Below are positions 33,067 through 42,363 of a DNA stretch of 64,000 nt, in pieces. The stretch is from Mycolicibacterium frederiksbergense (GTDB taxonomy: Bacteria > Actinomycetota > Actinomycetes > Mycobacteriales > Mycobacteriaceae): NCBI RefSeq assembly GCF_029893345.1, contig NZ_JARXVE010000007.1, positions 248,001-312,000 on the forward strand, written 5' to 3'. Position numbers and translations under genes: made by a program. The notes beneath the pieces are model-generated. The model did no database searches. It was not told the DNA's origin and saw only the letters and a list, made by a program, of their open reading frames with translations. Numbering within the stretch: the first letter of the stretch is position 1; each line of letters begins with the position of its first letter.

Positions 33067-34617
33067 ATGCCGAACGGCAAACCGAACATCCTTGTCATCT
33101 GGGGCGACGACATCGGGATCAGCAACCTGAGTTGCTACAGCGACGGGTTGATGGGCTACCGCACCCCCAACATCGACCGCATCGCCAATGAGGGGATGCG
33201 GTTCACCGATTCCTATGGCGAGCAAAGCTGCACCGCGGGCCGGGCGGCGTTCATCAGTGGACAAAGCGTGTACCGCACCGGAATGAGCAAGGTCGGGGTA
33301 CCCGGCGTCGATGTCGGTTGGGCGGCCGAGGATCCGACCATCGCCGAACTGCTCAAGCCGCTCGGCTACGCCACCGGACAGTTCGGTAAGAACCATTTCG
33401 GCGACCTGAACAAGTACCTGCCGACGGTGCACGGATTCGATGAGTTCTTCGGCAACCTGTATCACCTGAACGCCGAAGAGGAACCGGAAAACTTCGACTA
33501 TCCGCACGAGGACCAGTACCCGCGGCTCTACCAGTTGGCCAAGCCGCGCGGCGTGTTGAAGTGCAAAGCCCTCGACACCGTGTCCACCGAACCCGACGAC
33601 CCGAAGTTCGGCCCGGTCGGCAAGCAGACCATCGAGGACACCGGTCCGCTGAACACCAAACGCATGGAGACCATCGACGAGGACATCGCCGACGCGACGG
33701 TCGACTACATCAAGCGTCAGCATGAGGCGGGCAATCCGTTCTTCGTGTGGTGCAACTTCACCCACATGCACCTGTACACGCACACCAAGCCGGAGAGCCG
33801 TGGACAGGCCGGCCTGTGGCAGTCGCCCTACCACGACACCATGATCGACCATGACCGCAACGTCGGCACGGTGCTCAATGTGCTCGACGAACTGGGCATC
33901 GCCGAGGACACCATCGTCATCTACTCCACCGACAATGGACCACACCGCAATACCTGGCCCGACGGCGGCACCACACCGTTCCGCAGCGAGAAGGACACCA
34001 ACTGGGAGGGCGCCTTCCGGGTTCCGGAGCTGATCCGCTGGCCCGGAAAGATCAAGGCCGGCTCGGTGTCCAACGAGATCATCCAGCACCACGACTGGTT
34101 GCCGACTCTCCTTGCCGCGGCAGGCGACCCGGACATCAGCGAGAAGTTGGCGAAGGGCCACAAGGCAGGCGCCGACGGGGACACCGAGTACAAGGTCCAC
34201 ATCGACGGGTACAACCTCCTGCCGTACCTCACCGGCGAGGTGGACGCCAGCCCGCGGCGCGGGTTCTTCTACTTCTCCGACGACGCCGACCTGGTCGCGA
34301 TGCGCTTCGAGAACTGGAAGATCGTCTTCCAGGAGCAGCGTTGCCAAGGCACGCTGCGGATCTGGGCCGAACCCTTCACCCCGCTGCGAGTACCCAAGAT
34401 CTTCAACCTGCGCACCGACCCGTACGAATACGCCGACATCACCTCCAACACGTACTACGAGTGGCTGCTGCGGCACGACTTCTTCATCTTCTACGCCACC
34501 GCCATGGCCACGAAGTTCCTCGAGACATTCAGGGAGTTCCCGCCCCGGCACCCACCGGCCAGCTTCAGCGTCGACCAGGTGGTGGAAAAGCTGCACGAGT
34601 ACCTGGCCAAGGATTGA
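33067..34617 (+). CDS. Arylsulfatase family enzyme (first of tandem pair)
   Basis: A 516-residue sulfatase/phosphatase-superfamily enzyme. N-terminal metal site ILVIWGDDIGISN gives the Asp pair. The formylglycine motif is C55-T-A-G-R59 (GEQSCTAGRAAF), to be oxidised to formylglycine by an FGE. Further active-site segments are GKNHFGDLN, STDNGPHRN and IQHHDW. No signal peptide, so it should act in the cytosol. GAGGGGG lies ahead of the ATG. It begins an operon with a paralogue, a HAD phosphatase and an FGE-type protein. The sulfated substrate is unknown. Confidence 0.92.
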   Translation: MPNGKPNILVIWGDDIGISNLSCYSDGLMGYRTPNIDRIANEGMRFTDSYGEQSCTAGRAAFISGQSVYRTGMSKVGVPGVDVGWAAEDPTIAELLKPLGYATGQFGKNHFGDLNKYLPTVHGFDEFFGNLYHLNAEEEPENFDYPHEDQYPRLYQLAKPRGVLKCKALDTVSTEPDDPKFGPVGKQTIEDTGPLNTKRMETIDEDIADATVDYIKRQHEAGNPFFVWCNFTHMHLYTHTKPESRGQAGLWQSPYHDTMIDHDRNVGTVLNVLDELGIAEDTIVIYSTDNGPHRNTWPDGGTTPFRSEKDTNWEGAFRVPELIRWPGKIKAGSVSNEIIQHHDWLPTLLAAAGDPDISEKLAKGHKAGADGDTEYKVHIDGYNLLPYLTGEVDASPRRGFFYFSDDADLVAMRFENWKIVFQEQRCQGTLRIWAEPFTPLRVPKIFNLRTDPYEYADITSNTYYEWLLRHDFFIFYATAMATKFLETFREFPPRHPPASFSVDQVVEKLHEYLAKD

Positions 34618-34630
34618 GAGGGGTTGCACA

Positions 34631-36175
34631 ATGCCGAACGGGAAACCCAACATCCTGGTCATCTGGGGCGACGACATCGGGATCTCCAACCTCAGCTGCT
34701 ACAGCCGGGGAATGATGGGCTACTTCACGCCCAACATCGACCGGATCGCCGATGAGGGGATGTTGTTCACCGACTCCTACGGTGAACAGAGCTGCACCGC
34801 CGGGCGTTCATCGTTCATCACCGGTCAAAGCGTCTACCGCACCGGAATGAGCAAGGTCGGAATGCCCGGTGTGGATGTCGGCCTCCAGAAAGAGGATCCG
34901 ACCATCGCCGAACTGCTCAAGCCACTGGGCTACGCCACCGGACAGTTCGGCAAGAACCACCTCGGCGACCTCAACAAGTACCTGCCCACTGCGCACGGCT
35001 TCGACGAGTTCTTCGGCAACCTCTATCACCTCAACGCCGAGGAGGAGCCCGAACACGAGGACTATCCCACCGCCGAGGAAGCCCCTCGGTTGCGCAAGGC
35101 GCTGTTGCCGCGCGGCGTCATCCACTCGTGGGCCACCGACGAAGACAGCGGCGAGGTGGACGAGCGGTACGGCCCCGTGGGCAAGCAGCGCATCGAGGAC
35201 ACCGGTCCGCTGACCAAGCTACGGATGGAGACCATCGACGACGAGACCACCGAGGCGTGCGCCGACTTCATCAAACGTCGGCACGCTGCGGACACCCCGT
35301 TCTTCGTCTGGATGAACATGACGCACATGCACTTCCGGACGCACACCAAGCCGGAGAGCCGTGGCCAGGCCGGCCGCTGGCAGTCGCCGTATCACGACAC
35401 GATGATCGATCACGACCGCAACGTCGGCACCCTGCTCGACCTGGTCGATGAGCTCGGCATCGCCGAGGACACCATCGTCATCTATTCGACGGACAATGGG
35501 CCGCACGCCAACAGCTGGCCGGACGGTGCCACCACACCGTTCCGCAGCGAGAAGGCCACCAACTGGGAGGGGGCTTTCCGGATTCCGGAAATGATCCGCT
35601 GGCCCGGAAAGATCAAGCCGCGCAGCGTTTCCAACGAAATTGTGCAGCACCACGACTGGCTGCCCACCTTCCTGGCAGCCGCTGGTGATCCCGATATCGT
35701 CGACAAGCTCAAAGCCGGGCACACTATCGGGGACATGACCTATCACGTGCACATCGACGGCTACAACCTGCTGCCGTATCTGACCGGCGAGGTCGACAAG
35801 AGCCCCCGGCGCGGAATGATCTACTTCTCCGACGACGGCGACGTCTTGGGCATCCGGGCGGAGAACTGGAAGATCGTATTCATGGAGCAGCGGTGCCAGG
35901 GCACGCTTCAGGTCTGGTTCGAACCGTTCACTCCGCTGCGCGCGCCTAAGCTGTTCAACCTGCGCACCGACCCGTTCGAACACGCCGACGTCACCTCGAA
36001 CACGTACTGGGACTGGCTGATCGACCGGCTCTACCTGATGTTCTATGGGTCCGCCATCGTCAATCAGTTCCTTGAGACGTTCAAGGAGTTCCCACCCCGC
36101 CAGGAGCCGGCAACGTTCACCATCAACCACGCGGTCAAAGAACTCGACAAGTTCCTCGCCGGCCGCGGCGGGTGA
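34631..36175 (+). CDS. Arylsulfatase family enzyme (second of tandem pair)
   Basis: A 514-residue paralogue of the preceding protein, near-identical in the first ~110 residues (MPNGKPNILVIWGDDIGISN...; FGly motif C55-T-A-G-R59) and diverging more around residues 150-220 and at the C-terminus, where substrate pockets lie. The pair therefore arose by tandem duplication and may differ in substrate. Only 13 bases separate it from the first copy, and its stop overlaps the HAD gene start (GTGA). Confidence 0.92.
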   Translation: MPNGKPNILVIWGDDIGISNLSCYSRGMMGYFTPNIDRIADEGMLFTDSYGEQSCTAGRSSFITGQSVYRTGMSKVGMPGVDVGLQKEDPTIAELLKPLGYATGQFGKNHLGDLNKYLPTAHGFDEFFGNLYHLNAEEEPEHEDYPTAEEAPRLRKALLPRGVIHSWATDEDSGEVDERYGPVGKQRIEDTGPLTKLRMETIDDETTEACADFIKRRHAADTPFFVWMNMTHMHFRTHTKPESRGQAGRWQSPYHDTMIDHDRNVGTLLDLVDELGIAEDTIVIYSTDNGPHANSWPDGATTPFRSEKATNWEGAFRIPEMIRWPGKIKPRSVSNEIVQHHDWLPTFLAAAGDPDIVDKLKAGHTIGDMTYHVHIDGYNLLPYLTGEVDKSPRRGMIYFSDDGDVLGIRAENWKIVFMEQRCQGTLQVWFEPFTPLRAPKLFNLRTDPFEHADVTSNTYWDWLIDRLYLMFYGSAIVNQFLETFKEFPPRQEPATFTINHAVKELDKFLAGRGG

Positions 36176-37098
36176 GTGTGGCCGAGTACATCCCCGGGTC
36201 GCTCCGCTCCTGCCCGCCGGACCTCGCATCCTGGGTCGACGGCCCGACAAAGTCGGCGATCATCGACTTCGTGGGGCACGTCAGCACTGAAATCGCGCCT
36301 GAGGAACGCGTCGCGGTGTTCGACAATGACGGCACGCTCTGGTGTGAAAGGCCGGCCTACGTCCAACTGGACTTCCTGGTGCGCCGGCTGGCCGAGCAGG
36401 TCGGCACCGACCCCACGCTGGCCGCGAAGCAGCCCTACATCGCCGCGGCCGCCGGCGATCTCGGCTGGTTCGGCGATGCCGTCACCAAGCATTACAACGG
36501 CGACGATTCGGCGCTCACAGTCCTTGCCGGAGCCATACTTTCGGCATACCAGGGGTTGACGGTCGAGGAGCATGCCGAGCGGGTCCGGGCATTTTTCGCC
36601 GAGGCACAGCATCCGTCGCTGGATCGCCCGTACCTGGCATGTGGGTATGCGCCGATGGTCGAACTGCTTCGCTTCCTGGAAGACAACGGTTTCACCAACT
36701 ACATCGCCTCCGGCGGCGGCCGGGATTTCATGCGTCCGGTGACCACCCAGATGTACGGGATTCCGCCGGAGCGGGTCATCGGCAGTTCGGTGGGCCTGGA
36801 CTTCAAGGACGGTGACCTGCTGACCACCGCGAATCCCGAGTTCCTCGACGACGGCCCGGTCAAGCCGGTGCGGATCTGGGACCGGGTGGGGCGCAGGCCG
36901 ATCCTGGCGGCGGGTAATTCCAACGGCGACATCGAGATGCTGCAGTACACCCAGGGACTGCGGCTGCTGGTGCGCCACGACGACGCCGAACGCGAATTCG
37001 CGTACTCCGCGGGAGCGGAGAAGGCGCTGCAGCAGGCCGATGAGCACGGCTGGACGGTGGCCAGCATGCGCGACGACTGGGTGCGGATCTTTGACTGA
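36172..37098 (+). CDS. HAD-superfamily hydrolase (phosphoserine-phosphatase-like)
   Basis: A 308-residue HAD phosphatase: nucleophile motif I D51-N-D53-G-T (VFDNDGTLW), motif II in YIASGGGRDF, and a C-terminal GNSNGDIEML for motif III/IV. A large helical cap lies between residues ~70 and 170. The GTG start overlaps the second sulfatase stop, and its own stop overlaps the FGE-type gene by 8 bases. In this setting it may dephosphorylate an intermediate freed by the sulfatases (inference). Confidence 0.85.
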   Translation: MSVAEYIPGSLRSCPPDLASWVDGPTKSAIIDFVGHVSTEIAPEERVAVFDNDGTLWCERPAYVQLDFLVRRLAEQVGTDPTLAAKQPYIAAAAGDLGWFGDAVTKHYNGDDSALTVLAGAILSAYQGLTVEEHAERVRAFFAEAQHPSLDRPYLACGYAPMVELLRFLEDNGFTNYIASGGGRDFMRPVTTQMYGIPPERVIGSSVGLDFKDGDLLTTANPEFLDDGPVKPVRIWDRVGRRPILAAGNSNGDIEMLQYTQGLRLLVRHDDAEREFAYSAGAEKALQQADEHGWTVASMRDDWVRIFD

Positions 37099-37972
37099 TC
37101 TGGTCTGGATCCCGGCGCAGACGGCGATCCTGGGCTCCGACGCGCACTACCCAGAAGAGGCCCCGGCTCGCGAGGTCACCGTGGACGGCTTCTGGATTCA
37201 GCCGCACCAGGTGACCAACGCCGACTATGCCCGCTTTGTGGCGGCCACCGGCTATGTGACCGTCGCCGAGCGGGCAGTGGACCCGGCCGATTATCCCGGC
37301 GCACCACCGGAAAACCTGGTTCCCGGCTCGATGGTGTTCACCCGCACCACTGGGCCGGTCGACCTGCGCCACCTCAGCCAGTGGTGGACCTGGACGCCCG
37401 GCGCATGCTGGAACCACCCCCGCGGGCCAAGGTCGTCATACAAAGGCCGCGAAGACCATCCGGTGGTGCACATCGGGTTCGAGGATGCGCAGGCCTACGC
37501 CGAGTGGGCCGGGCTCGCACTGCCCACCGAGGCCGAATGGGAGACCGCGGCACGAGGCGGTCTGCGTGGCGCGGCCTACACCTGGGGCGACGAGCCGGAG
37601 CGGCCTGGTCAGCGCCTGGCGAATTATTGGCACGGCGAGTTTCCCTACCTACCCGAAACCGGCTATGGCACAACCAAACCGGTAGGAAGCTTCGAACCCA
37701 ACGGCTATGGCCTGTTTGATATGGCAGGCAATGTCTGGGAGTGGACCACCGACTGGTACGGCGCCGACCGATCCAGCCAACCATGTTGCGCCGCAGACAG
37801 TTACGACCCGAACCAGCCGCAGTTCCAGATCGGACGCAAGGTGATCAAGGGTGGGTCATTCCTGTGCGCGGACAGCTACTGCATGCGCTACCGGCCCGCG
37901 GCCCGTCGTCCGCAGATGATCGATACGGGCATGAGCCACATCGGGTTTCGATGCGTGCGCCGCACGCAGTGA
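37091..37972 (+). CDS. Formylglycine-generating enzyme (SUMF1 family)
   Basis: A 293-residue FGE-sulfatase-fold protein that should oxidise the sulfatase active-site Cys to formylglycine. Both copper-binding/catalytic cysteines are present, C259 and C264 in GGSFLCADSYCMRYRPAAR, with the same 5-residue spacing as Cys272/Cys277 of the Streptomyces enzyme. Other landmarks are PTEAEWETAARGG and GLFDMAGNVWEWTTDW. The start is TTG 37091 (LTDLVWIPAQ), overlapping the HAD stop. Being in one operon with two CTAGR sulfatases makes it their likely dedicated activator. Confidence 0.9.
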   Translation: MTDLVWIPAQTAILGSDAHYPEEAPAREVTVDGFWIQPHQVTNADYARFVAATGYVTVAERAVDPADYPGAPPENLVPGSMVFTRTTGPVDLRHLSQWWTWTPGACWNHPRGPRSSYKGREDHPVVHIGFEDAQAYAEWAGLALPTEAEWETAARGGLRGAAYTWGDEPERPGQRLANYWHGEFPYLPETGYGTTKPVGSFEPNGYGLFDMAGNVWEWTTDWYGADRSSQPCCAADSYDPNQPQFQIGRKVIKGGSFLCADSYCMRYRPAARRPQMIDTGMSHIGFRCVRRTQ

Positions 37973-37986
37973 GCGAAATGACGAGA

Positions 37987-38009
37987 AGGCCTCCCGGTGC
38001 GGGAGGCCT
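37987..38009. terminator. Hairpin terminator between sulfatase operon and PGRS gene
   Basis: Perfect 9-bp GC-rich stem AGGCCTCCC/GGGAGGCCT with a 5-nt loop, flanked by an outer GAGAAGG/CCTTCTC pair that can extend the stem. It sits between converging genes and would serve both. Confidence 0.7.
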
Positions 38010-38034
38010 CCTCTTCACCCTTCTCGCCTAGCTC

Positions 38035-39861
38035 CTACGGAGCGGTTCGCTTGCCGGGCTTGCCGGGCGTGCCGTGCGAACCGGCGTTACCGGCGCTCCC
38101 GGACTGACCGGCGGTTCCGGCGTTGCCGTTCGCACCGCTCGTTCCGGCCTGACCGGCGCTGCCCGCCGTCCCGTTGGCCCCGGCCGCACCCGTCGACCCG
38201 GAACTGCCGGTACCGCCGGCAGTTCCGCCGGTGCCGGTCTTGCCCTTCGAACCGAACAATCCTCCGGAGCCCGCCGTGCCCGCGGCACCGCCCTGGCCGG
38301 CTGTACCACCGGAACCACCGGTACCACCGGAACCGGCAGCGCCCGCGGCACCACCTGAGCCACCGGAACCACCGGAGCCACCGGAACCGGCAGCGCCCGC
38401 GGCACCACCTGAGCCGCCGGTACCACCGGCACCACCCGTGCCGCCCTGGCCGCCCTGGCCGGCAGTACCCGGAATCAGACCGCCGGCGGTCGAGCCGCCA
38501 TCGCCGCCATTGCCGCCATTGCCGCCGTTGGCGCCGGCACCGCCGTTACCACCGTTGCCGGCCGCACCGCCCTGACCACCGGTGCCACCAGTGCCACCGT
38601 TTCCACCGTTGCCGGCCGCACCGCCGGTGCCACCGGTACCGCCGGTGCCACCCAAGCCGCCCCATCCGCCGTTGCCGGCCGCACCGCCGGACCCGAGGAA
38701 CCCGAACAGCCCGGCGCTTCCGCCGTTGCCGCCCTTGCCGCCGTTGCCGCCGGCGGTACCAGCGCCACCGGTGCCACCCTGGGCGCCGTTGCCACCGTCG
38801 GCACCGGCCTGCCCGTTGGCGCCTGCGCCGCCGGCCCCGCCGTCGGTACCGTTCGCACCGTTCTGCCCGGCTGCGCCCTGTGCGCCATTGCCGCCGTTAC
38901 CGCCATTACCGCCATTGGCGCCGAAGGCACCGGTACCGCCGGTTCCGCCGTTACCGCCGCTGGCGCCGGCCACATCGCCGTCCCCGCCGTTGCCGCCGTT
39001 ACCTCCGGTCTTGCCGGCCCCGATGTTGCCGTTGCCATTCCCACCGTCACCGCCCGGGGCACCGGCACCGCCGTCACCACCGTGGCCCGCCACCGGTTGG
39101 CCTACGCCACCGGTGCCCTTCGTACCCGGGGTACCCGGGGTACCCGTCGGGTTGACGCCGTCGGCGCCGTCGGCGCCGTTCTGGCCGTCCTCACCGTTGG
39201 CACCGTTGTCACCGTCGGCACCGTTGGCGCCGTGGGCCCCGTTGGCGCCCGTCGCACCGTTCGAACCGTTCGCACCGTCGAAGCCCAATCCACCATTGCC
39301 ACCGGCTCCGCCCCAGCCGAACAGCGAGAACATCCCGGCGTTGCCGCCGTTTCCGCCGTCGCCGCCCGTGACACCGTCACCGCCCCGGCCGCCGTTGCCC
39401 CCGAACATACCTGCGTTGCCACCGTTGCCACCGTTGGCACCGTCGCCGCCGTTACCCCACAGCAGGCCACCATTGCCGCCATTGCAGGCCGATCCGGTGC
39501 AGTTGGCCGCCGCGTCCAGACCGTTGCCGATCAGCCAGCCGCCATCGCCCACCGCAGGCCCAAAGTTGGCCGCCGCCAGCGTATTCGCCGACGTGTCCGC
39601 GGCGGAGTTTCGGTGCTGCTCGAACCACCATTGATCGTTCGTCGCCGAGACATCCACACCGGGTGCCAAGGGCACCAGGACCGAGTCGAAACTGACCAGG
39701 TCCACCTGGGCATGTACCTTCGCCACAGTCGGGGCCGCCATCGGCGTGCCCGGACTCGAGAACAGCAAGATGCCCGCCCCTGCCATTGCCACACCGGCCG
39801 CGCCGGTTGCAGCAATCGGCCGCGCGGCACCGCGCGACCGAGCTTTTCTATGTTTGCCCAC
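38035..39861 (-). CDS. PGRS-type glycine-rich repeat protein without PE domain
   Basis: A 608-residue exported or surface-type protein. Residues 1-45 form a basic leader and hydrophobic helix (MGKHRKARSRGAARPIAATG, then AAGVAMAGAGILLFSS). Residues ~45-115 are a non-repetitive linker with QWWFEQHRNSAADTSANTL. The remainder is Gly-Gly-Asn/Ala repeats (GGNGG, GGAGG) with a collagen-like GxN/GxD section in the middle. The PE domain of classical PE_PGRS proteins is absent. I chose GTG 39861 because GAGGGGAG (complement of 39872-39879) lies 10 bases upstream, while the longer frame needs a TTG and lacks a leader. Function unknown; surface display or calcium-binding beta-roll are possibilities. Confidence 0.8.
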   Translation of the reverse strand: MGKHRKARSRGAARPIAATGAAGVAMAGAGILLFSSPGTPMAAPTVAKVHAQVDLVSFDSVLVPLAPGVDVSATNDQWWFEQHRNSAADTSANTLAAANFGPAVGDGGWLIGNGLDAAANCTGSACNGGNGGLLWGNGGDGANGGNGGNAGMFGGNGGRGGDGVTGGDGGNGGNAGMFSLFGWGGAGGNGGLGFDGANGSNGATGANGAHGANGADGDNGANGEDGQNGADGADGVNPTGTPGTPGTKGTGGVGQPVAGHGGDGGAGAPGGDGGNGNGNIGAGKTGGNGGNGGDGDVAGASGGNGGTGGTGAFGANGGNGGNGGNGAQGAAGQNGANGTDGGAGGAGANGQAGADGGNGAQGGTGGAGTAGGNGGKGGNGGSAGLFGFLGSGGAAGNGGWGGLGGTGGTGGTGGAAGNGGNGGTGGTGGQGGAAGNGGNGGAGANGGNGGNGGDGGSTAGGLIPGTAGQGGQGGTGGAGGTGGSGGAAGAAGSGGSGGSGGSGGAAGAAGSGGTGGSGGTAGQGGAAGTAGSGGLFGSKGKTGTGGTAGGTGSSGSTGAAGANGTAGSAGQAGTSGANGNAGTAGQSGSAGNAGSHGTPGKPGKRTAP

Positions 39862-40156
39862 GGTGTGAAGTCTCCCCTCGCCGAACATTTCTGCACGCCG
39901 GATGCCTTCCAGCGCAGCGGTTTTCAAAAAACGCCGGCGTGAGGGCCAGCGCGATCGAAACGTACCGGACCCGAGAGTGAAATCTGTATCAATTTGCCGC
40001 CTCGAACTGGGCGATACTTAACGAAGTCAATTATTAGATGTAGCTAAGCACCTCTGCGAACTGCATTGATTGCTTCACACTTGCTGAGGAACAGCTAAAT
40101 ATTCACTGTGAACCCGACGAAGGGTGTTCGTGCCCGGACCCCGAGCGCTAGACCCT
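39862..40156. other. AT-richer intergenic region upstream of the PGRS gene
   Basis: This 295-base gap lies between the PGRS gene start and the tetR stop. Positions 39985-40100 are clearly richer in A/T than the surroundings and probably hold the promoter and a long leader of the PGRS gene. No palindrome, RNA gene or open reading frame stands out. Confidence 0.4.
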
Positions 40157-40726
40157 CTAATATGGCCGGACCTGGCCGAACGCCGGAGCGACGAAGCGCC
40201 TCAGCATCTCCTGCTCGGCGGCTTCGTCGGCACCCGGCCAAACCAGCAAAGACAGCACGAGACGCACGATCCACGCCGCAGCCATCGGATCGTCCTCGCC
40301 GAACCCGCTGAGTTCGGTGGCGAACGCCGCCGGCACCGGCGATTGCGCCAACTCGGCCAACCCACCTCCGATGCGCAGTGAGCCGAGTAGCAGATCGAAC
40401 ATCGGATCGACTCGAATGCGTTGCAGCGCAACGGTAACCGCGGTCAGGATCCGTTCCGGCCCGGCCAGCCCCGGCACCGCCCGGCGCACCTCGTCGACGA
40501 CCCGGGTGGCCGACCGGGCCAGCACCGCATCGCGGATCTCGGCCTTCCCGCCGGCGTGCCGGTACACCGTCGCGCGCGAGCAGTGCACCCGCGCGGCCAG
40601 GGCGTCGATATCCAACGCATCCAGCCCGTCCCGGGCGATCATGTCGGCGGCCGCAGCGTAGATCCGCTCGGCCGCATGCGCGCGCCGGTCGCCGCCGACC
40701 AACCAATCATCGCGCTGCCGAGACAC
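40157..40726 (-). CDS. TetR family transcriptional regulator
   Basis: A 189-residue TetR regulator: HTH ERIYAAAADMIARDGLDALDIDALAARVHCSRATVYRHAGGKAEIRDAVL, then a ligand domain (DPMFDLLLGSLRIGGGLAELAQSP). The start is a GTG at 40726. It is divergent from the P450 gene with a ~166-base control region between them, so the P450 is the obvious candidate target; I saw no strong palindrome there. Confidence 0.87.
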   Translation of the reverse strand: MSRQRDDWLVGGDRRAHAAERIYAAAADMIARDGLDALDIDALAARVHCSRATVYRHAGGKAEIRDAVLARSATRVVDEVRRAVPGLAGPERILTAVTVALQRIRVDPMFDLLLGSLRIGGGLAELAQSPVPAAFATELSGFGEDDPMAAAWIVRLVLSLLVWPGADEAAEQEMLRRFVAPAFGQVRPY

Positions 40727-40892
40727 GCGTCGAACGATATCGCAGCGTGAGACGGAATCCGATGGTCATCTCAACCGCTGCGCTGGTAGAGAGCCCGCGC
40801 TGAGACAACCGTCCGCACCGGCCCCGCACCCGCCGTATCAACTTGCGTCGACCCCGTTGACGACACCCGAGATCGGCCGTCAACCTGGGCTG

Positions 40893-42086
40893 ATGCTTCT
40901 GGCACACGACCTGTTCGATCCGGCCTGCCTGCAGGATCCCTACCCGCTCTACGACCGGATGCGGGCCGGGCAGCCGGTACAGCGGGTTGGTGATTCAGCA
41001 TTTTTCGCCGCGACGTCGTACGACGCGGTCACCGAGGCCACCGCGCGCCCGCAGGACTTCTCGTCGAACCTGACCGCCGCCATGTGGCACCAGCCGGACG
41101 GCACCGTCACCGAGTTCGCCATGGAGGGGCCGGGTGGATCCACCCATGTGCTCGCCACCGCCGACGACCCGCTGCACGCCGCCCATCGCAAGCTGGTGCT
41201 GCCCCGGCTGGCGGCCAAACGCATGCGCGAGCTGGAACCCTTCATCGCCGCGACCGCGACAGACCTGCTCACGACCGGCGAGATCGATTGGATGGCCACC
41301 ATGGCCGACCGGCTGCCGATGCTGGTGGTGGCGCGGCTGCTGGGACTGCCCACCGCCGACGTCGATCGGCTGGTGGCCTGGGCGTACGGCAGCACCCAGC
41401 TGCTCGACGGGCTGGTCGACCAGGACCAGCTCACTGCGGCCGGGATCGCCGCGGTCGAGCTCGGCGGGTACCTGATTGACCAATTCGGGCGGGCCTCGGC
41501 AAACCCGGGCGACGATCTGCTCGGCGACTTCGCGACCTACTGCACAGCCGAGCAACTGACCGCCGACACCGCGGCGCTGATCCTGATCCAGTTGGTCAGC
41601 GCCGGCGCCGAATCCACCGCATCGCTGATCGGCAGTGCGGTGCGGATACTGGCGCAGCGGCCCGATCTCGCGGACCGGCTGCGGCAGGACGACGGTCTGA
41701 TTCCGGCATTTCTGGAGGAGGTGCTGCGGTACGAGTCACCGTTCCGCGGGCACTTCCGGCACGTTCTGGGCGATACCGAGCTGGCCGGCACGCCACTGCC
41801 GGCCGGATCGCACCTGCTGTTGCTGTGGGGTGCGGCCAACCGGGATCCGGCCGCATTCGACGATCCGCACGAGTTTCGGATCGACCGGGACAATGCCAAG
41901 AGCCACTTGGCTTTCGGAAAAGGCGCGCACTTCTGCGTCGGCGCCGCGCTGGCTCGGCTCGAAGCCCGCATCGTGATATCGCTGCTGCTGGCAAGCAGTC
42001 GCGACATCACACCGGCGGGCGATGCCGAGTGGCTCCCCAGCCTGCTGGTGCGCCGACTCAGCCGGCTACCGCTGACGGTGGATTGA
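40893..42086 (+). CDS. Cytochrome P450
   Basis: A 397-residue soluble bacterial P450. The haem-binding loop is AFGKGAHFCVGAALARLEARI with Cys348 as thiolate ligand. The I-helix oxygen-activation motif is SAGAESTASLIG, and the ExxR motif of the K helix is in EEVLRYESP. I chose ATG 40893 (MLLAHDLFDPACLQDPYPLYDRM); a TTG at 40857 would add 12 residues. It would hydroxylate a hydrophobic substrate with a ferredoxin partner, which is not encoded nearby. Confidence 0.92.
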   Translation: MLLAHDLFDPACLQDPYPLYDRMRAGQPVQRVGDSAFFAATSYDAVTEATARPQDFSSNLTAAMWHQPDGTVTEFAMEGPGGSTHVLATADDPLHAAHRKLVLPRLAAKRMRELEPFIAATATDLLTTGEIDWMATMADRLPMLVVARLLGLPTADVDRLVAWAYGSTQLLDGLVDQDQLTAAGIAAVELGGYLIDQFGRASANPGDDLLGDFATYCTAEQLTADTAALILIQLVSAGAESTASLIGSAVRILAQRPDLADRLRQDDGLIPAFLEEVLRYESPFRGHFRHVLGDTELAGTPLPAGSHLLLLWGAANRDPAAFDDPHEFRIDRDNAKSHLAFGKGAHFCVGAALARLEARIVISLLLASSRDITPAGDAEWLPSLLVRRLSRLPLTVD

Positions 42087-42096
42087 GCCGGGAACG

Positions 42097-42363
42097 CTAG
42101 GCGGCGATGGCGATGCTGTCGTCGTCGACGAAGACCAAGCCGCCGTCGTCGAGGCTGACCGCCCACCGGCGCGCCGGATCGGCGATTCGCTCACCGGCGA
42201 CATCGACCGCGGTACCGGCCAGGTCTGCGAAATCCTCGACGACCGTGCCGTGCAGCTCGTCGTCAGTTCCCGGATAGACAACCACCGCCGCACCGACAGC
42301 AATCTCATCGGCAACTTCGTCGGAGTCACTGTCGTTAACTCGCGTCACTACATCCTTGGACAT
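42097..42363 (-). CDS. Small acidic hypothetical protein
   Basis: An 88-residue acidic protein (MSKDVVTRVNDSDSDEVADE, then IAVGAAVVVYPGTDDELHGTVVEDFADLAG) with a small beta-barrel look and a C-terminal WAVSLDDGGLVFVDDDSIAI. I do not recognise a characterised family; the VGAAVVVYPG...GTVVEDF part resembles small KOW/SH3-like barrels. The start at 42363 has an excellent ribosome site (GGGGAGG). It converges with the P450 gene. Confidence 0.65.
   Translation of the reverse strand: MSKDVVTRVNDSDSDEVADEIAVGAAVVVYPGTDDELHGTVVEDFADLAGTAVDVAGERIADPARRWAVSLDDGGLVFVDDDSIAIAA

Noticed and set aside
38582..39634. Long proline-rich open frame on the + strand opposite the PGRS gene
   Set aside because: It is the antisense of GGN/GGA codon repeats, which automatically gives an open Pro/Pro/Leu frame. 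It has no start signal or known fold.
38035..39861. Dense short repeats that could suggest a CRISPR array
   Set aside because: The repeats are in-frame Gly-codon repeats with no constant repeat-spacer spacing, and no cas gene is present.
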